NCBI RefSeq assembly: GCF_027486195.1 | Contig: NZ_JAIXPP010000001.1 | Location: 60,699-124,698 of the forward strand | Reading direction: 5' to 3' | Source: Novosphingobium sp. | Lineage (GTDB): Bacteria; Pseudomonadota; Alphaproteobacteria; Sphingomonadales; Sphingomonadaceae | DNA length: 64,000 nt | Part shown: positions 8,811 to 16,772 of the stretch, piece by piece | How the letters are laid out: each line of letters begins with the position of its first letter | Numbering within the stretch: position 1 is the first letter of the stretch | Position numbers and translations under genes: made by a program | Notes under the pieces: generated by a model | The model's input: only the letters and a program-made list of their open reading frames with translations | Told to the model about the DNA's origin: nothing | Databases searched by the model: none

Positions 8811-9551
8811 ATGGGCGGCAGATTTGCAGGCAGGACCATGGTGGTGACCGGCGCCGCATCGGGCATCGGGCGCCGCACCGCAGAGCGGCTGGTCTCCGAA
8901 GGCGCGACTGTGCACGGCGCAGACCTGACCCCCGTCTCCATCGCAGGTGTGACCGGACACCGGCTCGACGTGACCAGCGAGGCGGACTGGGAAGCGCTGA
9001 TGAGCAGCATCGCGGCGCAGCACGGCCATCTCGACGGCCTCGTCAATGCCGCCGGAGTGATCCGCATGGGCACCACTGCCGAGACCTCGATCGAGGACTT
9101 CCGGCTGGTCATGGCCGTGAACGTCGAGGGCACGTTCCTTGGCAGCAAGCACGCCATGCGCGCGATGCAGGCGCGCGGGACGGGCGTGATCGTCAACATC
9201 TCATCCACCGCGGGCATCTGCGGCTCGCCCGGTGCCGCTGCCTACACCGCGAGCAAGGGCGCGGTCCGGCTGCTGACCAAGACCACCGCGCTTGAAGCCA
9301 TTGCGCTCCCCAGCCGCATCCGGGTGAACTCGGTCCACCCCGCGCTCACCAACACCCCCATGGCCGATGCCATCGTCGACCAGCTTGGCGGCGCTGCCGA
9401 AGTTCGCCAGGCCCTCAGCGATATGATGCCATCGGGCCGGCTGGCGGAGCCGGACGAGATCGCCAGCGCGATCCTGTTCCTGCTTTCGGACGATTCAAGC
9501 TACATGAACGGTTCGGAACTGGTGGTGGACAACGGCTTCACCGCCCAATGA
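8811..9551 (+). CDS. Short-chain dehydrogenase/reductase (SDR)
   Basis: A 246-residue classical SDR. The NAD(P)-binding motif is TGAASGIG near residue 15, with NAAG near residue 80, the catalytic Ser in NISSTAG and the YTASK tetrad. The C-terminal motif is typical of family FabG-like members (SYMNGSELVVDNGF). ATG 8811 follows GGGAGAGCGAG. It is likely co-transcribed with the TetR gene upstream. Expected role: oxidising an alcohol or dihydrodiol to a ketone in the neighbouring pathway. The exact substrate is unknown. Confidence 0.9.
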   Translation: MGGRFAGRTMVVTGAASGIGRRTAERLVSEGATVHGADLTPVSIAGVTGHRLDVTSEADWEALMSSIAAQHGHLDGLVNAAGVIRMGTTAETSIEDFRLVMAVNVEGTFLGSKHAMRAMQARGTGVIVNISSTAGICGSPGAAAYTASKGAVRLLTKTTALEAIALPSRIRVNSVHPALTNTPMADAIVDQLGGAAEVRQALSDMMPSGRLAEPDEIASAILFLLSDDSSYMNGSELVVDNGFTAQ

Positions 9552-9569
9552 GCGGTTGAAGCCAGGGCG

Positions 9570-10451
9570 CTACCCGGCAGGGAGGTGCCGTTCGAGGAAC
9601 GCGGTCACCGCATCGTTGAACGCATCGTTGCGATCACCCGCCACCATGTGCCCGGCACCGCCGACATCGGCCACTTCAAGGTCCGGCACGAGCGCCCGGA
9701 AGGCGGCTACGCCAGCATCGCTCACCACATCGCTCTTGAGGCCGCGCACCAGCAGCACCGGCACGCCGATCTGCGGCAGCTTCGCCGCTGATTGGCGCAC
9801 CATGTCATGCAAGTCCTGCGGGCGCGCTGCGACGATCCGGGGGTCCCAATGCCAGTAAAGCCTGCCGTCCTCGCGCTGGCGCAGATTGCGCATCAGCCCG
9901 TTCGGATCGCGCGGACGGGGCCGCTCCGGGTTGTAGGCCGCAACGGCATCGACCGCCTCGTCCAGCGTGGCAAACCCCTCCGTATGGGCGCGCATGAAAG
10001 TAACGATGCGGCTGATCCCCTCCGGTTCGGGATGCGGGACGATATCGACCAGCACCAGCGAGGCAGGCCGCATCGCCTGGGCAACCGCGTGGATCGACGT
10101 CGCCCCACCGAGCGAGGCCCCGACAAGCGCAAAAGGCCGATCGAGCTTCGCGACAATCGCCTCAAGGTCAGCGACACGGTCATCGAGGGAATAGGCTCCC
10201 GCTTCGGACCATTCGCTCTCGCCATGCCCACGCAGGTCGACGTTGACCACCCGGTAGCCGCGCTGCGCAAGCGCCTTGGCGGCGCCCGACCAGCTGTGCC
10301 GGGTCTGCCCGCCGCCGTGGAGCAGGATCACCACCGGCGCATCGAGCGGCCCCAGATCATCGACAGCGAGCACGAGCCCATCGTGCGAGGCGATCCGGTG
10401 CAGCCGCGCTGCGCTTGTTTCGGCAGAAGGGCCGAGGGAATTGTGGCTCAT
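9570..10451 (-). CDS. Alpha/beta hydrolase fold protein
   Basis: A 293-residue alpha/beta hydrolase. The oxyanion-hole motif is LLHGGGQT, the nucleophile elbow GASLGGA, the acid is probably in VRGLKSDVVS, and the catalytic His lies in GGAGHM. It converges with the SDR gene (18-bp gap) and lies 82 bp downstream of a TetR gene in the same direction. The cap and core pattern resembles meta-cleavage product hydrolases and epoxide hydrolases but does not decide between them. Confidence 0.88.
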   Translation of the reverse strand: MSHNSLGPSAETSAARLHRIASHDGLVLAVDDLGPLDAPVVILLHGGGQTRHSWSGAAKALAQRGYRVVNVDLRGHGESEWSEAGAYSLDDRVADLEAIVAKLDRPFALVGASLGGATSIHAVAQAMRPASLVLVDIVPHPEPEGISRIVTFMRAHTEGFATLDEAVDAVAAYNPERPRPRDPNGLMRNLRQREDGRLYWHWDPRIVAARPQDLHDMVRQSAAKLPQIGVPVLLVRGLKSDVVSDAGVAAFRALVPDLEVADVGGAGHMVAGDRNDAFNDAVTAFLERHLPAG

Positions 10452-10533
10452 TGCGGAAGGCTTTCGATCGAAGTGGTGCCGATGCGCGTTTGCACAGGCG
10501 CGGGTTTGGCCTTGGTCCAGCACAGGCGGCCCA

Positions 10534-11151
10534 TCATCGCGGCAGGAACCCCCGCGCGAGAATGTCCACCATCTGCCGGGCAACGGCCTCGGACGAGAGC
10601 GCACCGCCATGATCGTGCCAGCGCGCGGGCCAATTGAGCGCACCGGCCAGCGTGAAGGCCATCAGGCGCACGTCGCACGGCGGGATCGAGCCGTCCTCGA
10701 CTGCGGCGGCAATCAGGCCGCGCATGTCGCTATCGATCTGGCGCTTGAGCGCACGGAAGCGCTTGCGGCTTTCCGGCGCCAGCGCCTCGTCACCGGTGCG
10801 GATCACGCAGCGGCCGAAATCATCCATGTTCACTTCGGCATAGCGCACAAGGAAGGCGATCAGTCGGTCCGCGCCGCTGCCCTCGCGCGCCCGCGATTGT
10901 TCGGCTGCCTCAATCAACTGGCCGAGGCCGATCGAAACGCATTCGAGCAGGACCTGATCCTTGTTGCCAAGGTAGTGGTAGATCGTCGGCTTGGAGATCC
11001 CCAGACGTGCCGCGACATCATCGAGCGAGGTCTGGTGAAAGCCGCGTTCGTTGAACATCTGGACCGCCGCGCGCAGCACTGCGGCGCGCTTTGCCTCGCG
11101 CGCGGCGCGCTTCTCCTGCGCGGAGGGAAATGGCGATTGAGCGGCTTCCAT
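10534..11151 (-). CDS. TetR/AcrR family transcriptional regulator (FadR/PaaR-like)
   Basis: A 205-residue regulator with an N-terminal helix-turn-helix (LDDVAARLGISKPTIYHYLGNKDQVL) and a C-terminal ligand domain. ATG 11151 is preferred; an in-frame GTG at 11199 would place the start inside the palindromic operator. It is divergent from the SDR-ACAD-kinase operon, so it most likely represses that operon and itself. In related TetR proteins of fatty-acid or branched-chain catabolism the inducer is an acyl-CoA; this is inference here. Confidence 0.9.
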   Translation of the reverse strand: MEAAQSPFPSAQEKRAAREAKRAAVLRAAVQMFNERGFHQTSLDDVAARLGISKPTIYHYLGNKDQVLLECVSIGLGQLIEAAEQSRAREGSGADRLIAFLVRYAEVNMDDFGRCVIRTGDEALAPESRKRFRALKRQIDSDMRGLIAAAVEDGSIPPCDVRLMAFTLAGALNWPARWHDHGGALSSEAVARQMVDILARGFLPR

Positions 11152-11197
11152 GGTTTGCTCGACGTTGACTGAAAACTTGCCAGCAAGCAATCTACTC

Positions 11198-11216
11198 ACG
11201 CGTAAAATTTTCGCGT
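11198..11216. promoter_or_regulatory. Palindromic operator ACGCGTAAAATTTTCGCGT
   Basis: A near-perfect 19-bp inverted repeat (ACGCG arms around an A/T core) in the 113-bp space between the divergent TetR gene and the SDR operon. Size, symmetry and place fit a TetR-family operator. Confidence 0.6.
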
Positions 11217-11264
11217 AGGAACAGGAAGCGAGTCGCCGCAGCGGCGCTGAAGGAGATCGGGTTC

Positions 11265-12032
11265 ATGGAGATTGCAGGACTGGCCGCCATCGTGACGGGC
11301 GGCGCATCGGGGCTTGGCGCGGCCACCGCAGAACTGCTCGCGGCGCGCGGGGCGAAGGTAACGCTGTTCGATCTCAATGCAGACCTCGGAACGGCCAAGG
11401 CGGCGGAAATCGGCGGGCGCTTCGCAGCTGTGAACGTGACCGATGAGGACGCCGTGGCGAACGCCATTGCAGAGGCTGAGGCGGTCAACGGCAAGGCGCG
11501 CATCCTGATCAACTGCGCCGGCATCGGCCCGCCGGCCAAGGTGCTCAACCGCGATGGCAGCCCGCTGCCGCTGGCGGACTTCGCGAAGATCATCCAGATC
11601 AATCTCATCGGCACGTTCAACGTGCTTTCCAAGTTTGCCGCGCGCATCCACGATGCCGAACCGCTCAACGAGGATGGCGAGCGCGGCGTGATCGTGAACA
11701 CCGCCAGCGTCGCCGCGTTCGAAGGCCAGATCGGCCAGCCCGCCTATGCCGCATCCAAGGGCGGCGTGGTCGGCATGGCGCTGCCCATCGCGCGCGAATT
11801 TGCCCGCTATGGCATTCGCGTGAACACCATCGCGCCGGGGATTTTCTGGACCCCGCTGCTGGGCTCGCTGCCCCAGGAAGCGCAGGATTCGCTGGGGCGG
11901 CAGGTGCCCTTCCCCAGCCGTTTGGGGAGGCCCGAAGAGTACGCGAAGATGGTAGAAGCCATCGTGACCAACCCGATGGTCAACGCCGAAGTGATCCGCC
12001 TCGATGGCGCGATCCGCATGGCGCCGAAGTAA
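11265..12032 (+). CDS. SDR, 3-hydroxyacyl-CoA dehydrogenase type 2 (HSD10)-like
   Basis: A 255-residue SDR whose start MEIAGLAAIVTGGASGLG, the insertion around AKVLNRDGSPLPLADF and the GGVVGMALPIAREFA helix match 17-beta-HSD10/3-hydroxyacyl-CoA dehydrogenase type 2. The active site includes NTASVAAFEGQ and YAASKGG. It is the first gene of an operon with an acyl-CoA dehydrogenase and an APH-like kinase. It would oxidise a 3-hydroxyacyl-CoA with NAD+. ATG 11265 is preceded by a purine-rich AAGGAGATC. Confidence 0.9.
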   Translation: MEIAGLAAIVTGGASGLGAATAELLAARGAKVTLFDLNADLGTAKAAEIGGRFAAVNVTDEDAVANAIAEAEAVNGKARILINCAGIGPPAKVLNRDGSPLPLADFAKIIQINLIGTFNVLSKFAARIHDAEPLNEDGERGVIVNTASVAAFEGQIGQPAYAASKGGVVGMALPIAREFARYGIRVNTIAPGIFWTPLLGSLPQEAQDSLGRQVPFPSRLGRPEEYAKMVEAIVTNPMVNAEVIRLDGAIRMAPK

Positions 12033-12063
12033 GCACGCGCAGGTTTCAGGAAGGTTTGAGGAC

Positions 12064-13245
12064 ATGACGATCAGCAGCGAAGCGCTGGAAATGGCGGCAA
12101 AGGTCGAGGCATTCGTGCGGGACAAGATCTTCCCCTACGAGCAGGATCCGCGCCGCGACCACCATGGCGCGCCAACGGATGAACTCGTCATGGAGATGCG
12201 CGAACTGGCGCGCGCGGCGGGCGTGCTCACCCCGCACATCCGCCCGGATGGCAGCCACTTCAACCAGCGCGAGACGGCGGTGATCCTCATCAAGTCCGGC
12301 CTTACGCCGCTCGGCATGCTGGCCTGCAACACGCAGGCGCCGGACGAGGGCAACATGTACCTCATCGGCCACGTCGGCAGCCCGGAGCTGAAGGAACGGT
12401 TCCTGAGGCCGCTGGTCGAAGGCCGCGCGCGTTCGGCCTTTATGATGACCGAGCCCGCCGAACTCAACGGCGCAGGCGCAGACCCATCGATGATGCTCAC
12501 CACCTGCCGCAAGGACGGCAACCACTGGGTGGTGAACGGCAAGAAGTGCTTCATCACCGGGGCCGAAGGCGCGAAAGTCGGCATTGTCATGGCGAAGTCC
12601 GAGGACCCGGACAGCAAGGGCGGCGCTTGCATGTTCCTGGTCGATCTGCCCGACCCCGCCATCCAGATCACCGGCGTGCCCAACACCATCGACAGCTCGA
12701 TGCCCGGCAGCCACGCCGAAATCACCATCGACAACTTGCGCATTCCGGCTGACCAGATGCTGGGCGATGCCGGCGAAGGCTTCAAGTATGCGCAGATCCG
12801 CCTGAGCCCGGCGCGGCTATCGCACTGCATGCGCTGGCTGGGCGGCTGCATGCGCGCACAGGAAATCGCGACCGACTATGCCAACCGCCGCATGGCCTTC
12901 GGCAAGACGCTGATCGACCACGAGGGCGTCGGCTTCATGCTCGCGGAGAACATGATCGACATCAAGCAGTGCGAACTGATGATCGACTGGTGCGCGGGCG
13001 TGCTCGATACCGGCTCGCTCGGCACGGTCGAAAGCTCGATGACCAAGGTCGCGGTTTCCGAAGCGCTGATGCGAATAGCAGACAAGTGCGTGCAGGTGAT
13101 GGGCGGCATGGGCGTGACCGACAAGACCATCGTCGAGACGATGTTCCGCGAAGTACGCGCGTTCCGCATCTATGACGGCCCGACCGAGGTTCACAAGTGG
13201 AGCCTCGCCAAGAAGCTGCGCCGTGACTGGAAGGCCGCGCAATGA
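12064..13245 (+). CDS. Acyl-CoA dehydrogenase family protein (ACAD10/11- or LvaC-like)
   Basis: A 393-residue acyl-CoA dehydrogenase with the FAD-binding segments AFMMTEP and NGKKCFITGAEGA, and the C-terminal motif YDGPTEVHKWSLAKKL. The last motif is typical of the ACAD10/ACAD11 branch rather than short-chain ACADs. ATG 12064 is 31 bp after the SDR. Its stop overlaps the start of the kinase gene (ATGA). Members paired with an APH-like kinase (LvaC in Pseudomonas putida, mammalian ACAD10/11) act on phosphorylated 4-hydroxyacyl-CoA. That role here is an inference from family and coupling. Confidence 0.9.
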   Translation: MTISSEALEMAAKVEAFVRDKIFPYEQDPRRDHHGAPTDELVMEMRELARAAGVLTPHIRPDGSHFNQRETAVILIKSGLTPLGMLACNTQAPDEGNMYLIGHVGSPELKERFLRPLVEGRARSAFMMTEPAELNGAGADPSMMLTTCRKDGNHWVVNGKKCFITGAEGAKVGIVMAKSEDPDSKGGACMFLVDLPDPAIQITGVPNTIDSSMPGSHAEITIDNLRIPADQMLGDAGEGFKYAQIRLSPARLSHCMRWLGGCMRAQEIATDYANRRMAFGKTLIDHEGVGFMLAENMIDIKQCELMIDWCAGVLDTGSLGTVESSMTKVAVSEALMRIADKCVQVMGGMGVTDKTIVETMFREVRAFRIYDGPTEVHKWSLAKKLRRDWKAAQ

Positions 13246-14303
13246 CGGCAGACCTGGCGGCGGCGAATAGCGGCGCGGGCAAGGTCCGCGTTGCGTTTGA
13301 CGAGGCGGCTCTCGGGGCGTGGATGGCGGCGAGCGTCGAGGGCTTTGCCGGGCCGCTGACGGTCGAGCAGTTCAATGGCGGGCAGTCCAACCCGACCTAC
13401 AAGCTCACCACGCCCGGCCAGCGCTATGTGCTGCGCCGCAAGCCGCCGGGCCCGCTGCTGAAGGGCGCGCACGACGTTCTGCGTGAGGCGCGGGTGCAGC
13501 AGGCGCTGGCGGGGAGCGATGTGCCGGTCGCACGCATCTTCGCGGTCTGCGACGACGAGAGCGTGATCGGCAGCGCGTTCTATGTGATGGACATGGTCGA
13601 GGGCCGGATCTTCTGGGATGCCGCCTTCACCGAAGTGCCCAAGGCCGAGCGCGCGGCCTATTTCGATGCGATGAACCGCGTGATCGCGGCGCTCCATTCG
13701 GTTGACGTGGAAGCCGTGGGCCTTGCCGACTATGGCCGGCCGGGCAACTACTTCGCGCGGCAGATCGGCCGCTGGAGCAAGCAATACCTCGAGGACGAAC
13801 TCGCCGGGCGCCTGCCCGATATGGATGCGCTCGCCGAGTGGCTGCCGACCGCGATCCCGGCAGGCGACGAGAGCGGAATCGTCCACGGCGATTTCCGCTG
13901 CGACAACATGATCTTCCACCCAACCGAGCCCCGCGTGCTGGCGGTGCTCGATTGGGAGCTTTCGACGCTGGGGCATCCCCTCGCCGATTTTGCCTATCAC
14001 GCGATGATGTACCGCATGCCGGGCGATATCGTGGCGGGGCTTGGCGGCGCGGACCCGGTGCCGCTGGGGCTGCCGACCGAGGCTGAGTATATCGCCGCCT
14101 ACTGCGCGCGGACAGGGCGCGACGGCATCGCCAACTGGGACTACTACCTCGCGTTCAACTTCTTCCGGCTGGCGGCGATCATGCACGGCATCAAGGGCCG
14201 GGTGCTGCGCGGCACCGCCTCCAACGCGCAAGCGCGGGAGCGGGCGGAGTCCCTCCCCCGGCTGGCGGCGCTGGCGCGGGCGGCGATGGAAAAGGCGCTC
14301 TGA
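13242..14303 (+). CDS. APH-fold phosphotransferase (ACAD10/11 N-domain or LvaA-like kinase)
   Basis: A 353-residue aminoglycoside-phosphotransferase-fold kinase. The catalytic loop is VHGDFRCDN and the metal-binding motif VLDWELSTLGHPLADFAYH; an N-terminal nucleotide-binding lobe (YVLRRKPPG) precedes them. This arrangement is characteristic of the kinase partner of ACAD10/11 and of LvaA, which phosphorylate the hydroxyl of 4-hydroxyacyl-CoAs, and not of antibiotic kinases. It is translationally coupled to the acyl-CoA dehydrogenase. It converges on the next gene with only 13 bp between. Confidence 0.9.
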   Translation: MTADLAAANSGAGKVRVAFDEAALGAWMAASVEGFAGPLTVEQFNGGQSNPTYKLTTPGQRYVLRRKPPGPLLKGAHDVLREARVQQALAGSDVPVARIFAVCDDESVIGSAFYVMDMVEGRIFWDAAFTEVPKAERAAYFDAMNRVIAALHSVDVEAVGLADYGRPGNYFARQIGRWSKQYLEDELAGRLPDMDALAEWLPTAIPAGDESGIVHGDFRCDNMIFHPTEPRVLAVLDWELSTLGHPLADFAYHAMMYRMPGDIVAGLGGADPVPLGLPTEAEYIAAYCARTGRDGIANWDYYLAFNFFRLAAIMHGIKGRVLRGTASNAQARERAESLPRLAALARAAMEKAL

Positions 14304-14316
14304 ACCCGTTTGGACC

Positions 14317-14952
14317 CTAGGGCCGAGATTGCCAGCTCTTGCGCTCTGCCGCGGCCTCCTCGTCCGAGTAGATCGGAGCGTTCTCGTCGAAGTGCGTCCA
14401 ACCCGCGCTGCGATAGGCCTCGCGCCGGTGGCCCAGTTTCACGTGTCTTGACCGGTCCAGCACGGCTTCAACCGAAGCCGCTTCCTCATCGTCGACAGTG
14501 ACGCTCACCAGCGTTCCGCCGCGCCGCACGCCCTCGGCATAGACGTCGGCTTCCTCCTGACTGACCCCCGAATTGGTCAGCGCGCCGACAATGCCGCCCG
14601 CGCCGCCGCCAACGACACCCCCGGCAACGGCACCGACCGCAGCGGCCGCCAGCCAGCCGGCTGCCACGACCGGCCCAAGACCCGGAATGGCGATCAGGCC
14701 AAGCCCGGCCAGCACACCTCCGCCCGCTCCGAGCAGCCCGCCCAAGGTTGCGCCGAGCGCCATACCGGAGCCTGACGCTTCGGCGGCAGTCATGTCCTGC
14801 GGTTCGCGCACCGCTGCCCGAGCACTGCTGACCCCCGATTGATGGGAGACGAGGCTGATGTCGCTATGTGCCACACCGGCGCGCTCAAGTTCGAGCACGG
14901 CTTCTTCGGCGTGCTCGAAGCTGTCGTAGAGACGCGTTACAATCTTTCCCAT
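14317..14952 (-). CDS. General stress protein 17M-like / glycine-zipper protein
   Basis: A 211-residue protein. Residues 1-45 look like the GSP17M (YflT-like) domain (MGKIVTRLYDSFEHAEEAV). A long Gly/Ala-rich hydrophobic segment (about 60-125, many GxxxG) forms one or two membrane spans of glycine-zipper type. The C-terminal part returns to a soluble beta-alpha-beta pattern. It is known as a stress-induced family without defined chemistry. It lies 24 bp downstream of a small secreted protein gene in the same direction and borders the stress island. Confidence 0.75.
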   Translation of the reverse strand: MGKIVTRLYDSFEHAEEAVLELERAGVAHSDISLVSHQSGVSSARAAVREPQDMTAAEASGSGMALGATLGGLLGAGGGVLAGLGLIAIPGLGPVVAAGWLAAAAVGAVAGGVVGGGAGGIVGALTNSGVSQEEADVYAEGVRRGGTLVSVTVDDEEAASVEAVLDRSRHVKLGHRREAYRSAGWTHFDENAPIYSDEEAAAERKSWQSRP

Positions 14953-14976
14953 GTCATGGTCCTTGTGTGGGCAGGT

Positions 14977-15312
14977 CTAATGTTCCGCGACGTTGCCCTT
15001 GAAATCGAGCGCCACGCGGACGGGCTGGTCGTTCATTGTCGCGTCGGCTTGCCACAGCCCGTCCCCGTCGAGCCTCAGGCGCGTGATCTTGCGATAGCCG
15101 GCCTTTTCGAGCCTGCCTTTCGCCTGGCTCGCGGTGAAGGAGTTGTGCCCCTTGGCCAGATCGCCCCAGATGATCGTATCGGGCGACTTGACCGCGGCAT
15201 TTGGCGCAGCACTGTCGCTGGCGACTGGCCGCTCTTGCGCCACCGCCGCAGTCCCCGCAACCATCCACAGCGCAAGGGCGGCGGTGCCCCGGATCAAACT
15301 GGTGAACTTCAT
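14977..15312 (-). CDS. Small secreted PepSY-like protein
   Basis: A 111-residue protein with a signal peptide (MKFTSLIRGTAALALWMVAG, cleavage near AVAQE). The mature part has a PepSY-like order: a helix (SFTASQAKGRLEKAGY) followed by strands (GLWQADATMNDQPVRVALDFKG). The ATG at 15312 is chosen because translation from here gives a signal peptide, whereas the open frame upstream overlaps the DNA glycosylase. Its function is unknown; PepSY-like domains are thought to bind peptides or inhibit proteases. It is likely co-transcribed with the GSP17M-like gene. Confidence 0.65.
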   Translation of the reverse strand: MKFTSLIRGTAALALWMVAGTAAVAQERPVASDSAAPNAAVKSPDTIIWGDLAKGHNSFTASQAKGRLEKAGYRKITRLRLDGDGLWQADATMNDQPVRVALDFKGNVAEH

Positions 15313-15414
15313 GGCAACTCTCTCCTCTGTTGCAGAACAAGAAAGCGCGCAGCGCGGGGAAATGTTCCCGCTCGCCATGGCCGCCTGCCCTGCGCTATCA
15401 TTCGATGTCTCACC

Positions 15415-15963
15415 ATGAGCGAACAGGCCTTTGACCTCGTTGCCGATGCGAACTGCCGCCTGCTGGTTCTGGGCAGCTTTCCGGGTGTCCGCTCGCTGCA
15501 GGCGCGGCGCTATTATGCGCACCCGGGCAACCAGTTCTGGAAGCTGATGTCGCCGGTAGCCGGGGTCGATCTGGTTGCACTCGAATACGATGAGCGGCTG
15601 GTGGCCCTTGTCGCGCGCAGGATCGGGCTGTGGGATGTCGCGCAGACGGCCCAGCGCAAGGGCAGCCTCGATGCGGCGCTGCGCGAAGTGGAGGCGCGCG
15701 ACCTGCGCACGCTCGCCGCACAGCTGCCGCATCTGCGCGCGATGGCTTTCAATGGCGGGACTGCCTTCAGGATCGGGCAGCGGCAGATGGGCGCAAATCC
15801 GCCCGTTGCGCTGATCCCCCTGCCCTCAAGCAGCGGAGCGCACGCGATTCCGCTCGCCGCCAAGCAGGCTGTGTGGAACCAGCTCGGCGCCTGGCTTCAA
15901 TCGTCCTCCCCACCCGGTCCGAACATGCCGTCCTCGTCGTCGTCGTTGCGCTCGCCGCGATAG
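15415..15963 (+). CDS. DNA-deoxyinosine/uracil glycosylase (UDG superfamily, HDG type)
   Basis: A 182-residue protein with the hypoxanthine/uracil DNA glycosylase signature GSFPG (20-24) and YYAHPGNQFW (33-42, candidate active-site Asn39), plus the LPSSSGAHA loop (136-144). Family role: removing deaminated bases in base excision repair. The last 22 residues are a Ser/Pro-rich tail encoded opposite the end of the acidic-protein gene (67-bp antisense overlap). Homologues normally end soon after the helix AWNQLGAWL, so the tail looks like a late extension. Confidence 0.87.
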   Translation: MSEQAFDLVADANCRLLVLGSFPGVRSLQARRYYAHPGNQFWKLMSPVAGVDLVALEYDERLVALVARRIGLWDVAQTAQRKGSLDAALREVEARDLRTLAAQLPHLRAMAFNGGTAFRIGQRQMGANPPVALIPLPSSSGAHAIPLAAKQAVWNQLGAWLQSSSPPGPNMPSSSSSLRSPR

Positions 15964-16289
15964 GCATCCATGTCGATCCGGCCCGAACGCACCATGTCGT
16001 GCATGTGGTCGACGAGGTCCTGAACATCGTCTTCCTCGTCTTGCGCAGGCGTCTTGTCGCTGTCTTCCAGCGCGAAATCGGCGGCATCATGGCCGCTTGC
16101 AGCTGCTGCCAGCGTCTGGCTTTGCGCGTCCTCGTCTTCCTGCGACTGGTTCACGGTTTCGGGCGGCAGCGGATCAGCGCCGGACGGCGCCATGCGCGGT
16201 TCGATCGGCTGGTCACGTTCGGGGTGATCGTCAGGATCAGGAAGGGGCACTTCGGGCGGATCGGGGTTCGGATCGGGGATAGTGGCCAT
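15897..16289 (-). CDS. Acidic low-complexity protein, probable general stress response member
   Basis: A 130-residue very acidic protein. The N-terminal third is Pro/Asp-rich (PDPNPDPPEVPLPDP); the C-terminal part is Asp/Glu-rich (RNDDDEDGMFG) with one predicted helix (VQDLVDHMHDMVRSGRIDMDAY). No signal peptide or membrane span is seen. I do not recognise a described family. ATG 16289 has GGAG 9 nt upstream. A GGAAC-N16-GGTT site stands about 50 bp upstream, so EcfG control is likely. The gene end overlaps the DNA glycosylase on the other strand. Confidence 0.7.
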   Translation of the reverse strand: MATIPDPNPDPPEVPLPDPDDHPERDQPIEPRMAPSGADPLPPETVNQSQEDEDAQSQTLAAAASGHDAADFALEDSDKTPAQDEEDDVQDLVDHMHDMVRSGRIDMDAYRGERNDDDEDGMFGPGGEDD

Positions 16290-16337
16290 CGGATTTGCTC
16301 CTGCCCGGCGTGTGATGGGGTGGCCGGGCAAAGAGGA

Positions 16338-16362
16338 AACCGCCGAGGCCCTGATCGGTTCC
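16338..16362 (-). promoter_or_regulatory. EcfG-type promoter for the acidic protein
   Basis: On the minus strand: GGAAC (16362-16358), 16 nt, GGTT (16341-16338). The known alphaproteobacterial EcfG consensus is GGAAC-N16/17-NGTT. It lies about 50 bp upstream of the ATG at 16289 and back to back with the csbD promoter. Confidence 0.7.
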
Positions 16363-16399
16363 CGCTGCGCCCGGTTGCCGCCGAACAGCGCTATTGCGC

Positions 16400-16424
16400 G
16401 GAACAACAGCCATCCTGCGCTGTT
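16400..16424 (+). promoter_or_regulatory. EcfG-type promoter for csbD-like gene
   Basis: GGAAC (16400-16404), 16 nt, TGTT (16421-16424), 48 bp ahead of the CsbD start. Confidence 0.75.
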
Positions 16425-16471
16425 CTCTCCTCAGAAGGTCATCCTGCCTTCGCGCATCTGGGAGACACATC

Positions 16472-16648
16472 ATGGGTTCGACATCTGATCGCATCGCCGG
16501 CGCGGCCAATTCGGTGGCCGGCAAGATCAAGGAAACCATCGGCAAGGAAACCGGTGACGCCTCGCTCGCTGCCGAGGGCGCCGCGCAGGACGTCAAGGGC
16601 AAGGTGCAGACCGCAGTGGGCAAAGGCAAGGCCGCGCTCGGCAAGTAA
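16472..16648 (+). CDS. CsbD family stress protein
   Basis: A 58-residue CsbD-like protein: DRIAGAANSVAGKIKETIG, then DVKGKVQTAVGKGK, a Lys/Ala/Gly-rich helical pattern without hydrophobic core or membrane span. The family is strongly stress-induced across bacteria; its biochemical role is not established. ATG 16472 follows GGGAG. The EcfG promoter upstream and the hairpin terminator downstream make this a single-gene transcript. Confidence 0.92.
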   Translation: MGSTSDRIAGAANSVAGKIKETIGKETGDASLAAEGAAQDVKGKVQTAVGKGKAALGK

Positions 16649-16655
16649 GGCCCGG

Positions 16656-16690
16656 GATTGCCCCCGTCCTGCACAGGGCGGGGGGCAATC
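16656..16690 (+). terminator. Hairpin after csbD-like gene
   Basis: GATTGCCCC (from 16656) pairs with GGGGCAATC (to 16690), with an internal CCTG/CAGG pairing. It starts 8 bp after the stop. The downstream T-tract is weak. Confidence 0.55.
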
Positions 16691-16721
16691 TCCCCCTTCA
16701 CAATCGCGTCCATCGCAAGAA

Positions 16722-16749
16722 AAAGGGCTGGAGCGAACTCCAGCCCTTT
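16722..16749 (-). terminator. Rho-independent terminator of the ompA-like gene
   Basis: A perfect 12-bp stem (AAAGGGCTGGAG, 16722-16733, with 16738-16749) and a TTCG tetraloop on the minus strand, followed by a T-run. It begins 23 bp after the stop of the gene it serves. Confidence 0.85.
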
Positions 16750-16772
16750 CCCATTCCGGATTCTGGGGGGGA

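Noticed and set aside
13242..14303. Aminoglycoside resistance kinase
   Set aside because: The APH fold is right, but the coupling to an acyl-CoA dehydrogenase and the DWELSTLGHPLADFAYH motif place it with the ACAD10/11-type kinases.
15344..15368. GGAAC-N16-CGCT ahead of the PepSY-like gene
   Set aside because: The -10 differs from NGTT at a key base; too weak to call.
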